A stretch of DNA of 13,928 nucleotides. Source: a bacterium (GTDB lineage: Bacteria; Patescibacteriota; Microgenomatia; Levybacterales; UBA12049). This document shows positions 1-6,291 of this stretch, one piece after another. The stretch lies in NCBI GenBank assembly GCA_021852095.1, contig JAJZOC010000058.1, forward strand, positions 1-13,928. Direction: 5' to 3'. The position numbers and the translations under genes were made by a program. Position 1 is the first letter of the stretch, and each line of letters begins with the position of its first letter. The notes beneath the pieces were generated by a model. That model was not told where the DNA came from and made no database searches. It saw only the letters and a list, made by a program, of their open reading frames with translations.

Positions 1-909
1 CGGGCACCTTGCATTTTTCGCTCCCCATTCTATTGCCTCTTTTATGGATTTACCCATAATAACAGCACCCATAAATCCCGTTGAATAGGCATCTCCTGCT
101 CCGGTATTTTCTACAACTTCTTCATGAATTGCTTCATTGTAATATACTTTTCCATCATTTGTCGTAGCATAAGAACCATTCTTTCCGTCAGTTATTACTA
201 CAGTTTTTGGCCCAAGTCTTTGAAGATTTCCCAAAAGAGTTTTTATCTCTTCGTTTCCGTCTTTGTAATTTGTAATTTGTAATTTGTAATTTGTAATTTT
301 CTCCGCTTCTTCCTTATTCACAAAAAGAATATCCGCAATTTCCAAAACATCCATTATGGCATTTTGTCCCGCATCAATCTGCAAGGTGCCCGGATTAAAT
401 CCGATTCTGATATTATTTCTTTTGGCAAAATCAGTCGCTCTCTTGTACGCTGATTCCCATTTATTCCCAAGAGAAGTTATATACATCCAATCTGCTGTAA
501 AATTATCAAAGGGAAAATTATGACTACGTTGAACATGTTGGCTAAAAATAGTCCTTTCCTTATCAAAAGAAACGATCATGGAAAAAGAGCTCGCTGAATC
601 AACATTTTGACGAATAAGATCTTCGCTTACGTTTTCTTTTTTAAGTCCTCTAATAATCTTTTGCGAAAATTCGTCGTCTCCAATCTCTGCCATTAAAGCG
701 GATTTTAACCCAAGCCTTGCTAGCCCGACCGAAACATTGCAGGCGTTGCCGCCGAGAAGAAAAAAAGAATCGTCAATCGGAATCTTTTCTCCGTATTTTA
801 CGCAAAGTTCGTTTGTTTCCCGATTAACTCGGGCATAAAGGCTTTCCCCTTTAATATTTAAAAAAGCGTCAATTTTAGAATCTCCCAAGCAAACAACATC
901 AAATTTCAT
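1..909 (-). CDS. PfkB-family carbohydrate/nucleoside kinase (3' end outside window)
   Basis: ATP-dependent kinase of the ribokinase/PfkB family, which phosphorylates a sugar or nucleoside in the cytoplasm; the substrate cannot be told from sequence. Reading from the ATG at 907-909 gives 303 residues with no stop before the window edge. The N-terminus (MKFDVVCLGDSKID) is the family's first strand with its substrate Asp. LGGNACNVSVGLARLG near residue 45-60 is the first PfkB signature region, FVNKEEAEK near 195-203 the conserved N-x-x-E region, and NTGAGDAYSTGF near 270 is signature 2 with the catalytic Asp. The gene starts 14 nt after the trpS stop, so it is probably co-transcribed with trpS. 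No Shine-Dalgarno is visible. Residues 205-216 (ITNYKLQITNYK) are encoded by a 7-bp tandem repeat and look like an insertion. Family assignment is firm; substrate is unknown. Confidence 0.93.
   Translation of the reverse strand, partial: MKFDVVCLGDSKIDAFLNIKGESLYARVNRETNELCVKYGEKIPIDDSFFLLGGNACNVSVGLARLGLKSALMAEIGDDEFSQKIIRGLKKENVSEDLIRQNVDSASSFSMIVSFDKERTIFSQHVQRSHNFPFDNFTADWMYITSLGNKWESAYKRATDFAKRNNIRIGFNPGTLQIDAGQNAIMDVLEIADILFVNKEEAEKITNYKLQITNYKDGNEEIKTLLGNLQRLGPKTVVITDGKNGSYATTNDGKVYYNEAIHEEVVENTGAGDAYSTGFMGAVIMGKSIKEAIEWGAKNARCP
263..297. repeat. Five tandem copies of TTGTAAT inside the PfkB gene
   Basis: The heptamer TTGTAAT is repeated five times without error. On the coding (minus) strand this reads ATTACAA and encodes the repeated peptide ITNYKLQ. 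Because 7 is not a multiple of 3, gain or loss of one unit would shift the kinase reading frame, while three units would keep it. Similar 7-bp-period AT-rich arrays occur at 4074-4121, 6461-6481 and 8781-8812. Confidence 0.95.
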
Positions 910-923
910 TTTTTATATTTAAA

Positions 924-1904
924 CTAACGAAGTCCCATTTTTTCTCTTACCTCTCTCATTGTTTCCTCTGACATTCGATGGCATTCTGCTAATGAAGTAT
1001 CTAATATAGAATCAACTAACTCAGAATTTTCTTTAAATTCCATTCTTTTTTCTTGAAACGGTTTTAATTCGTTATAAATCGCTTCTGCCAAAACGTTTTT
1101 CATTTCCGAATATCTAATTTTTCCTTCCCTATAATCCTGCTCAAATTTATTATACACGCTATCCGATTCAAATAACTTGAGTAACATAAATAAATTTGCA
1201 ACTCCTCCTTCTTTTGGTATTTGCCCACTCAATGTCCCGCTGTCTGTAGGCGCAGATGCTAAACGCTTTCTAATTGTTTCTAAATCGTCTGTTAGGTTAA
1301 TAAAACTGCCCTCAAGCGACTTACTCATCTTGCCTTGACCGGTTAAAGCAGGGACATATTGTCCTTCTGTTTCAAAACGTTCTGTTTGTGGAAATGTGTT
1401 ACCGAACATGCTGTTAAATTTTCTGGCAATTTCACGGGTAACTTCGATATGCGGCTCCTGATCCGCTCCTGCAGGAACTACTTCCGCTTTATAAAGAAGA
1501 ATATCCGCGGCCATTAAAACCGGATAATACAAAAGCCCCATATTTACATATTTTGGATACTGGGCTCTTTTTTCTTTATAAGTTGGCAGATCCTCAAGAC
1601 GCGAAACCGGATAAATTGTTGATAAAAGATAAGCTAGCTCCGTATGCTGCGGTACTTTTGACTGAATTTCTAAATGACACTTTTGAGGATCCAGTCCTGC
1701 CGCCAGATAATCCAAAACAATCTCGCGTACTGATTGTTTTAGTGTTTTTGGATCATACGGAACTGTAATCGTATGCAGGTCAACTACGGAAAAAATACAG
1801 TCATAATAATCCTGCAACGCAAGCATACCTTTAACCGCCCCAAGATAATTACCTAAATGCAAACGTCCCGTGGCGCGAATACCAGAATATACTCTTTTCT
1901 TCAT
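924..1904 (-). CDS. trpS: Tryptophanyl-tRNA synthetase
   Basis: Class I aminoacyl-tRNA synthetase that activates tryptophan with ATP and charges tRNA-Trp in the cytoplasm. The 326-residue length is normal for bacterial TrpRS. The N-terminal SGIRATGRLHLGNYLGA contains the HIGH-equivalent motif (H16-L-G-N19). GKMSKS at residues 191-196 is an intact KMSKS loop. The central part (PVLMAADILLY, GADQEPHIEVTREIA) is typical of the Rossmann domain of TrpRS. It lies 17 nt downstream of a racemase gene and 14 nt upstream of the PfkB gene, all on one strand, which suggests an operon. Only a weak G-rich stretch precedes the ATG. A TrpR-like repressor gene lies about 2.2 kb upstream, but no operator-like site is seen next to trpS itself. 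Assignment is firm. Confidence 0.98.
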   Translation of the reverse strand: MKKRVYSGIRATGRLHLGNYLGAVKGMLALQDYYDCIFSVVDLHTITVPYDPKTLKQSVREIVLDYLAAGLDPQKCHLEIQSKVPQHTELAYLLSTIYPVSRLEDLPTYKEKRAQYPKYVNMGLLYYPVLMAADILLYKAEVVPAGADQEPHIEVTREIARKFNSMFGNTFPQTERFETEGQYVPALTGQGKMSKSLEGSFINLTDDLETIRKRLASAPTDSGTLSGQIPKEGGVANLFMLLKLFESDSVYNKFEQDYREGKIRYSEMKNVLAEAIYNELKPFQEKRMEFKENSELVDSILDTSLAECHRMSEETMREVREKMGLR

Positions 1905-1921
1905 ACTACCCCTATTCTATT

Positions 1922-2614
1922 TTATTTATAATAATTGCGCAATAAACTTTTTGCCAAAATTGCAACCGAATTATAAACAGGAAGCGAATAACCTGATGGA
2001 AAAACAAGCGGCAATTCTGTGCAGCCAAGAATTATTCCCTCTGCTCCTTGTTTCTTTAGCCGGTCGGCAATTTTTATAAGTCTTCTTCCATCCTCCTTTG
2101 TTATATTATTCCTGATTACATTTCTGATAATCCGGTCAAGAATGAGAAAGGATTCTTTATTCGGTATAACACAGCTAACGCATTCTTTTTGTAAGGCCTC
2201 TTGATAAATACAGGATCGAAGAGTCAAAGGTGTTCCTAATAATCCAACCATTTTTCTTTTATTTCTTGCAACTTCTTTTGCGACTTCCTCAATCATAGAA
2301 ATAAACGGAACTTTTGCCGCTCTTGCTAAATTAGGCAAAAGCATATGGGCAGTGTTGCACGCGATTGAAAGACGGAAAACATTAGTTCTATTTATTTCCC
2401 TAATTTTTTCAAGAAGCATTGCCAATGCTCTTTCTTTTGCCTTAGTACTGGAAATAAAATCAGGAACCGGAACTGAGTAGAGTAAAATTTCCGGGAAATC
2501 ATCATTATTTTTTGCACCAAAATACGCTACTGCATATTCAATAAGCATTTTGTATAAGTAAATTGACGCTTCCGGTCCCATTCCTCCTAAAATCCCAATT
2601 GTCTTTCTCTTCAT
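1922..2614 (-). CDS. Aspartate/glutamate (amino-acid) racemase family protein
   Basis: Cofactor-independent PLP-free racemase of the Asp/Glu racemase superfamily, the RacD/YgeA branch. Two cysteines on opposite faces of the substrate act as acid and base. The 230-residue protein opens with IGILGGMGPEAS, the signature of this branch, and has both catalytic cysteines: C86 in ACNTAH and C198 in LGCTELPL. It is distinct from the MurI in the same window, whose N-terminus is ILDSGVGG. The natural substrate (Asp, Glu or another amino acid) cannot be deduced. It begins 4 nt after the stop of the 405-residue unknown gene and ends 17 nt before trpS, so tight co-expression is likely. A second racemase beside murI suggests a D-amino acid other than D-Glu, or a side reaction; that is inference. 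Confidence 0.93.
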   Translation of the reverse strand: MKRKTIGILGGMGPEASIYLYKMLIEYAVAYFGAKNNDDFPEILLYSVPVPDFISSTKAKERALAMLLEKIREINRTNVFRLSIACNTAHMLLPNLARAAKVPFISMIEEVAKEVARNKRKMVGLLGTPLTLRSCIYQEALQKECVSCVIPNKESFLILDRIIRNVIRNNITKEDGRRLIKIADRLKKQGAEGIILGCTELPLVFPSGYSLPVYNSVAILAKSLLRNYYK

Positions 2615-2618
2615 ATCT

Positions 2619-3836
2619 TTATCTATAACTTATTGCTTCTTGGATTGAAATCCCCTTTGCTTCCAATGATCTCTCTAAATACCTAAGATCGTAGCTGGCG
2701 GCAACTCCAACCGCTTTGGCATCAATAGATTCTCCATTAACTACATCGTCAAGCAAAATATCCCCATTTCTGTCTGGAATATATGGCGGAGTGTGGTGAC
2801 GCGTAAAAAACTGTATGGTAGGCAAAAAAGAATCTACCCTGTTCTTTATAAGAACCTGTTTTACACACTGTCTAATATTATAAAAATCATATTCTTGGCG
2901 ACCTCCCATACTTATAATTGCGGTTGGCAACATAAGAGAAGATTGATCAGTGAATAAGGGTTGTAATAGGTCGGGCAGATTTATATCATGCATCAAAATA
3001 TGCGCTGACGCATACGAAAGTGAATTTGCCCCATTCCCATTATTATTCGCTTTTGCTTGAAGCGCCTCTGCCGTTTTTGGGTCTATAGCGACCTCTGCTA
3101 CATTCTTTAAATGGGATAGTAATTCCTGATACTGCGTATTGTCTCCAAAAGAAACATCCTCCGCAAACACAACTTTGTCTGCAAGTTCAGGATACGCTCC
3201 ATTTATAAAACCTCTTGCTACCGCCGCCAACTTCTTTGCTTGCTCTCCGACTATTTTCTTATCTTCTTTATTCATTCCATTGAGCTCCGATGAAAGATGG
3301 TGGGCAAAAATTACTTGCAACTGTGGCATTGGTAATATATCTCCTCGCAAATTATCCATATAAGAAAGCGGGGAGAGAATATAGCTCAGTCCTCGAATCG
3401 GCATTTCTGTTGTTGCGCCAAACACAACTCGAATAATTGGAGCGTGCTCTTTTTTTCTTGCAATATCCACGGCAAGATTCGCTACAGCCTCCAGATCATT
3501 TCCTCCGATCCCTTCAAGATAACTCTCAGAAAATGCGGTGGCATCCGTTAGTAATAATTTTCCAACAACTTTTGGCAATCTATTATTAAACTCTGATTCT
3601 AGAAGCAGCGCATTTTCACCTTCATATTGAGGACATGGCGGTAAAGCGGGAAAAAATTGCCGCGCTCTTAATGGCTTACCGTTATGAATACCTCCAAAAA
3701 GACCGAATCGTATATGATCGGTTTCCGCGAGAAGCCGATTAGCTAAAGTTTTCCCATATCCTAAACTTCTAGCGTAATCTTTTATGTCTTCGTTTACTCT
3801 TGGTCTTTGTAATTCTACATTCATAGTTTTCTCCAA
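2619..3836 (-). CDS. Conserved-looking hypothetical protein, 405 aa, unknown function
   Basis: I do not recognise this family. The reading frame is long, has ordinary codon use and sits 4 nt before the racemase gene, so it is almost certainly a real gene and the first of a four-gene operon (this gene, racemase, trpS, PfkB). It has no signal peptide or membrane segment and looks like a soluble, globular alpha/beta protein. Segments that look constrained, because they are rich in Gly, His and charged residues, are RFGLFGGIHNGKPLRARQFF near 43-62, SYASAHILMHDINLPD near 275-290, ISMGGRQEYDFYNIRQC near 310-326 and FFTRHHTPPYIPDRNGDILL near 345-364. A linker rich in Asn (NNNGNGANS, about 265-273) separates two halves. 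The start at 3836 is preceded by a purine-rich AGGAGG (minus strand of 3841-3846), a plausible ribosome binding site. Context hints at amino-acid or aminoacylation chemistry, but that is a guess. Confidence 0.85.
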   Translation of the reverse strand: MEKTMNVELQRPRVNEDIKDYARSLGYGKTLANRLLAETDHIRFGLFGGIHNGKPLRARQFFPALPPCPQYEGENALLLESEFNNRLPKVVGKLLLTDATAFSESYLEGIGGNDLEAVANLAVDIARKKEHAPIIRVVFGATTEMPIRGLSYILSPLSYMDNLRGDILPMPQLQVIFAHHLSSELNGMNKEDKKIVGEQAKKLAAVARGFINGAYPELADKVVFAEDVSFGDNTQYQELLSHLKNVAEVAIDPKTAEALQAKANNNGNGANSLSYASAHILMHDINLPDLLQPLFTDQSSLMLPTAIISMGGRQEYDFYNIRQCVKQVLIKNRVDSFLPTIQFFTRHHTPPYIPDRNGDILLDDVVNGESIDAKAVGVAASYDLRYLERSLEAKGISIQEAISYR

Positions 3837-3869
3837 TATATCCTCCTACTTTTCGCCTTTTCCTGCCTG

Positions 3870-3884
3870 TCCGCCTCTGGCGGA
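3870..3884. repeat. Short GC-rich palindrome (TCCGCC-TCT-GGCGGA)
   Basis: A perfect 6-bp inverted repeat with a 3-nt loop. It stands out as GC-rich within AT-rich intergenic DNA upstream of the 405-residue gene and is followed by GGCGGA-like pieces at 3903-3908. It resembles the small mobile palindromes scattered in Patescibacteria genomes; that comparison is from memory. The rest of 3837-4127 has no gene I can support. Confidence 0.6.
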
Positions 3885-3943
3885 GCTCAAAGAGCGCTTT
3901 TAGGCGGATTGTACACTATAATATAAATTATGTTAATGTGCAC

Positions 3944-3970
3944 AAAAAAACCTCCTTTTACTGGAGGTTT
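3944..3970 (-). terminator. Rho-independent terminator (minus strand)
   Basis: Read on the minus strand, AAACCTCC (3970-3963) pairs with GGAGGTTT (3955-3948) around a 7-nt loop and is followed by T's down to 3944, giving seven T's in a row. It lies downstream of the TrpR-like gene and upstream of the 405-residue gene, so it would insulate the two transcription units. The plus-strand reading also ends in a T-rich tract, so it may work in both directions. Confidence 0.8.
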
Positions 3971-4040
3971 ATTTTTGAATAGAAAGTAAATTTATTCCAC
4001 GCAAAGACAAGCCTCCAAAGAAGCCTCCTGCCAATTTATT

Positions 4041-4070
4041 TTGTCATTCTGAGCTTGTTTCAGAATCTCA
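4041..4070. repeat. Small dispersed-type hairpin repeat (ATTCTGA...TCAGAAT)
   Basis: ATTCTGA (4046-4052) is an inverted repeat of TCAGAAT (4060-4066) with a 7-nt loop. Read on the minus strand it gives a GATTCTGAAACAAGCTCAGA-type sequence, which I recall as a short repeat common in candidate-phyla genomes. It lies just after the TrpR-like gene and has no coding role that I can support. Confidence 0.55.
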
Positions 4071-4073
4071 TAT

Positions 4074-4121
4074 TTTTGACTTTTGAGTTGTAATTTTGAC
4101 TTTTGCCTTTTGATTTTTGAA
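4074..4121. repeat. Degenerate 7-bp-period array, consensus TTTTGAN
   Basis: Consecutive units are TTTTGAC, TTTTGAG, a 6-nt TTGTAA, TTTTGAC, TTTTGCC, TTTTGAT and TTTTGAA. The G recurs every 7 bp except across the short unit. The array ends 7 bp before the stop codon of the TrpR-like gene. The same period and similar unit occur at 8781-8812. Confidence 0.85.
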
Positions 4122-4127
4122 TTATTG

Positions 4128-4388
4128 TTATACATTTCTAAATCTCCCTTTCTGTATTTCGCGCGAACCGCGAGTAACGGTTGCAACCCCAACATGCAGC
4201 TTGCTAGCAATATCATGGTGAGAAACGCCCCTTTTGAGCATTTTCACAATCACGAGACGATTGGGAATTTCCAAAAGCTCTTTCGGCGTCAAGATTCCCT
4301 GCAAAAAATCAGCCATCTTCTCTTTTCCCTGAATCTTTAAAAGTACGCCGATAAATTCATCAAGGCGTTTATTAAGATTTTTATTCAT
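4128..4388 (-). CDS. TrpR/YerC-like transcriptional repressor
   Basis: Small helical DNA-binding protein of the Trp repressor superfamily (YerC/YecD-like branch), 86 residues. The pattern FLQGILTPKELLEIPNRLVIVKML (about 28-51) matches the scaffold helix that precedes the helix-turn-helix, and RGVSHHDIASKLHVGVATVTR (53-73) is the helix-turn-helix with the family's A-S-x-x-x-V-x-x-A-T-V-T-R recognition pattern. In E. coli TrpR the co-repressor is L-tryptophan; for YerC-like proteins the ligand is not established, so the trigger here is unknown. The gene is alone between a terminator and its own promoter. That promoter's -10 box is embedded in a palindrome resembling the E. coli trp operator, so autorepression is likely. 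A minus-strand frame overlapping its 3' end (3992-4216) is repeat-derived and is not called. Confidence 0.88.
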   Translation of the reverse strand: MNKNLNKRLDEFIGVLLKIQGKEKMADFLQGILTPKELLEIPNRLVIVKMLKRGVSHHDIASKLHVGVATVTRGSREIQKGRFRNV

Positions 4389-4418
4389 AAAAAATAGACT
4401 TCCATCTTTACTCTCACC

Positions 4419-4452
4419 GTACTAGTATACTGATACTAAAGCAGTTTGTCAA
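4419..4452 (-). promoter_or_regulatory. Sigma70-type promoter with trp-operator-like palindrome
   Basis: On the minus strand TTGACA (4452-4447) and TATACT (4429-4424) are separated by exactly 17 nt, an almost ideal promoter for the TrpR-like gene, whose ATG begins 35 nt beyond the -10 box. The -10 box lies inside the imperfect palindrome GTACTAGTATACTGATAC (4419-4436, plus strand). With the flanking bases this matches the E. coli trp operator, as I remember it, at about 14 of 20 positions. Binding here would block polymerase, as it does at trpO. Confidence 0.8.
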
Positions 4453-4483
4453 GGATAATTTTCAGAAAGTAATGTTTAGATAT

Positions 4484-5008
4484 TTACAGCGAGGATTCTG
4501 CCGCTTGAGGTAATCCTTTTAACTTGATCCCGGGAACGCAATACAAACCCCGTTTCAATTCTCTTCTTCCCGTCTGAAATCGCGTATCTGTTGTTATAAG
4601 CTGAATATATGGATGGGTTGGCGATTGTAAAGACCATTGCACATTCCTAACATTTTCAGGATCTCCAGTTTTCTCCGTCGCTTTTTGCGCTCCAACAACA
4701 GAATGCGGCGGAAATTCTAAAACCCACATTCCTAAATTATGACAAACAATCTGCAAGGCTTGAGATCTTATTTTGTCTTCATCGGACATCTTTGGATTTT
4801 GCCAATCCGAATCTTTATCAAAGTTAAAAAGACGATCATCTTCCGGAACTGATTCATCCACTTCAAATCTAAATTCAGAACCGGGAACAAGACCCGATTT
4901 TCTGTTTTGCTCCATAAATTCAATACTGCGCATGAACTTTACCGCTTCTTCTTCCGCCCTTCGATTTTGTTCCTCCGCGCCCAACGGACTCTCTTTAATT
5001 TCCGACAT
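4484..5008 (-). CDS. Hypothetical protein, 174 aa
   Basis: Unrecognised soluble protein. The N-terminal 40 residues are highly charged and probably helical (GAEEQNRRAEEEAVKFMRSIEFMEQN). Then comes an acidic stretch (DESVPEDDRLFNFDKDSDW). The C-terminal half looks folded, with hydrophobic strands (ALQIVCHNLGMWVLEFPP, HPYIQLITTDTRF) and a basic tail (GRRELKRGLYCVPGIKLKG). It has no membrane segment or signal peptide. It starts 9 nt after the tgt stop on the same strand and is likely translated from the same mRNA. No Shine-Dalgarno is visible. A functional link to queuosine is not shown. The reading frame and spacing support a real gene; function is unknown. Confidence 0.75.
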   Translation of the reverse strand: MSEIKESPLGAEEQNRRAEEEAVKFMRSIEFMEQNRKSGLVPGSEFRFEVDESVPEDDRLFNFDKDSDWQNPKMSDEDKIRSQALQIVCHNLGMWVLEFPPHSVVGAQKATEKTGDPENVRNVQWSLQSPTHPYIQLITTDTRFQTGRRELKRGLYCVPGIKLKGLPQAAESSL

Positions 5009-5017
5009 AGTACTTTT

Positions 5018-6202
5018 TTATATACTCCATTTATTTCTTAATTGCAAGAGCGAGTTATCTATTATTGCTTCTCTGATCTTTTTCATCAAATCAGTCAAAA
5101 AATAAACATTGTGATAACTTGCCAGACGGTATGCCAAAAGTTCACGAGCTCTGAATAAATGATGAACATATCCCCTTGTAAAACTGCGGCAGACCAAACA
5201 TTGGCAGTTTTTATCAAGCGGATTTTTGTCTTTTGCAAATATTTCTTTGGAGATATCAATACGAAATCTATTCAGAAGATTTCCCTCGGGAGGAGAAACA
5301 AAAACAAATCCCATTCTTCCCATTCTGGTCGGAATAACACAGTCAAATGTATCAACGCCCAAACTAACAATATTAAATATATCATCCACTTCTCCAATAC
5401 CCAACATATGTTTGGGCTTTAAATCATCTGTATTTCCTACGGTCCATTTAACAACCTCATACATATTCTCTTTACTGCTGTGAGCCCCGCCTAATGCAAT
5501 TGCGTCAAAGTTTTTGTCTGCAAATTTTGCCGATTCAATTCTTAAATCCTTAAATCTCCCTCCATGTGTAACTCCATATAACAATTGATCGGATTTTCGG
5601 TGAGATTTTTTAGATCGCAAAAGCCACCTGTTTGTTCTTTCTAAAGATTTTTTTGTTTCTGCATATGAGTACTTAGGCGATTCAAGATCGTCGAAACCGA
5701 CAATAAGATCTGCGCCTATTGTTTCCTGAATAGAAATTGATGACTCGGGGGTTAGAATATGTGAAGACCCATCTAGATGTGATTGAAAAGTAACTCCTTC
5801 TTCCGTTATCTTATTAAGACGCGGCTTCTGTTTTAAATCTTCATCATTTTCTTGTAATAATTTTGCAACTCCTTGCTCTAAGGCGACTCCCAAAGAAAAA
5901 ACCTGAAACCCGCCGCTGTCTGTTAAGGTCGGACCATTCCAGCCCATAAACTTACCCAAACCCCCAAATTCCTTAACAATCTTTTCTCCCGGACGAAGAT
6001 GCAGATGATACGTGTTTCCCAAAACTACTTGAACTCCTATTTCGTTAAGATCTTGAGGCGTTAAACTTTTAACCGAAGCTTTTGTACCGCAAGGAATAAA
6101 GGCAGGAGTATCAATAGCTCCATGAGGCGTTCTGAGCTCTCCCACTCTTGCCTTAGTTTTAGCATCCTTTTTTAAAATCTTGAAATCAAATAATTTATTC
6201 AT
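5018..6202 (-). CDS. tgt: Queuine/preQ1 tRNA-guanine transglycosylase
   Basis: Exchanges guanine-34 in GUN-anticodon tRNAs (Asp, Asn, His, Tyr) for a 7-deazaguanine, the committed step to queuosine. The 394-residue length is slightly above the usual 370-380. Visible motifs are TPAFIPCGTKASVKSLTP (32-49), LGNTYHLHLRPG (61-72), LTDSGGFQVFSLG (93-105) with general acid D95, YGVTHGG (209-215), GVDTFDCVIPTR (282-293) with nucleophile D287, and a zinc site CQCLVC (333-338) plus a distal His. The residue after the pocket Asp-Asp is Leu (GFDDL, L173), where bacterial enzymes usually have Cys. The ATG is preceded by 8-bp repeats and no Shine-Dalgarno; upstream ATGs in those repeats read into immediate TGA stops. 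No queuosine biosynthesis gene is nearby, so the base may be salvaged. Confidence 0.96.
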   Translation of the reverse strand: MNKLFDFKILKKDAKTKARVGELRTPHGAIDTPAFIPCGTKASVKSLTPQDLNEIGVQVVLGNTYHLHLRPGEKIVKEFGGLGKFMGWNGPTLTDSGGFQVFSLGVALEQGVAKLLQENDEDLKQKPRLNKITEEGVTFQSHLDGSSHILTPESSISIQETIGADLIVGFDDLESPKYSYAETKKSLERTNRWLLRSKKSHRKSDQLLYGVTHGGRFKDLRIESAKFADKNFDAIALGGAHSSKENMYEVVKWTVGNTDDLKPKHMLGIGEVDDIFNIVSLGVDTFDCVIPTRMGRMGFVFVSPPEGNLLNRFRIDISKEIFAKDKNPLDKNCQCLVCRSFTRGYVHHLFRARELLAYRLASYHNVYFLTDLMKKIREAIIDNSLLQLRNKWSI

Positions 6203-6285
6203 TGTTTCATTGTTTCATTGCTCAATTGTTAACAATGTAACAATAAGCGATTTCGCTTATGCGAAATCGCAACAATGAAACAATT
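6201..6285. repeat. Nested palindromic intergenic element between murD and tgt
   Basis: Three inverted repeats are stacked in about 85 bp. ATTGTTTCATTG (6209-6220; its first 8 bp are also duplicated at 6201-6208) is inverted at 6273-6284. ATTGTTAACAAT (6225-6236) is self-complementary. GCGATTTCGC (6247-6256) pairs perfectly with GCGAAATCGC (6261-6270) around TTAT. Its left end supplies the tgt start codon. It could fold as RNA and attenuate or protect the murD-tgt transcript, or be a miniature mobile element. It lacks a good T tract for a standard terminator. Confidence 0.85.
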
Positions 6286-6291
6286 CTTTGT

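Noticed and set aside
263..297. Possible CRISPR or satellite array
   Set aside because: Units are 7 bp with no spacers and no cas genes nearby; it is a simple tandem repeat.
3992..4216. 74-codon minus-strand frame after and overlapping the TrpR-like gene
   Set aside because: It is made of the hairpin repeat and the 7-bp array, overlaps a well-supported gene in another frame, and its lysine/serine-rich product is repeat translation.
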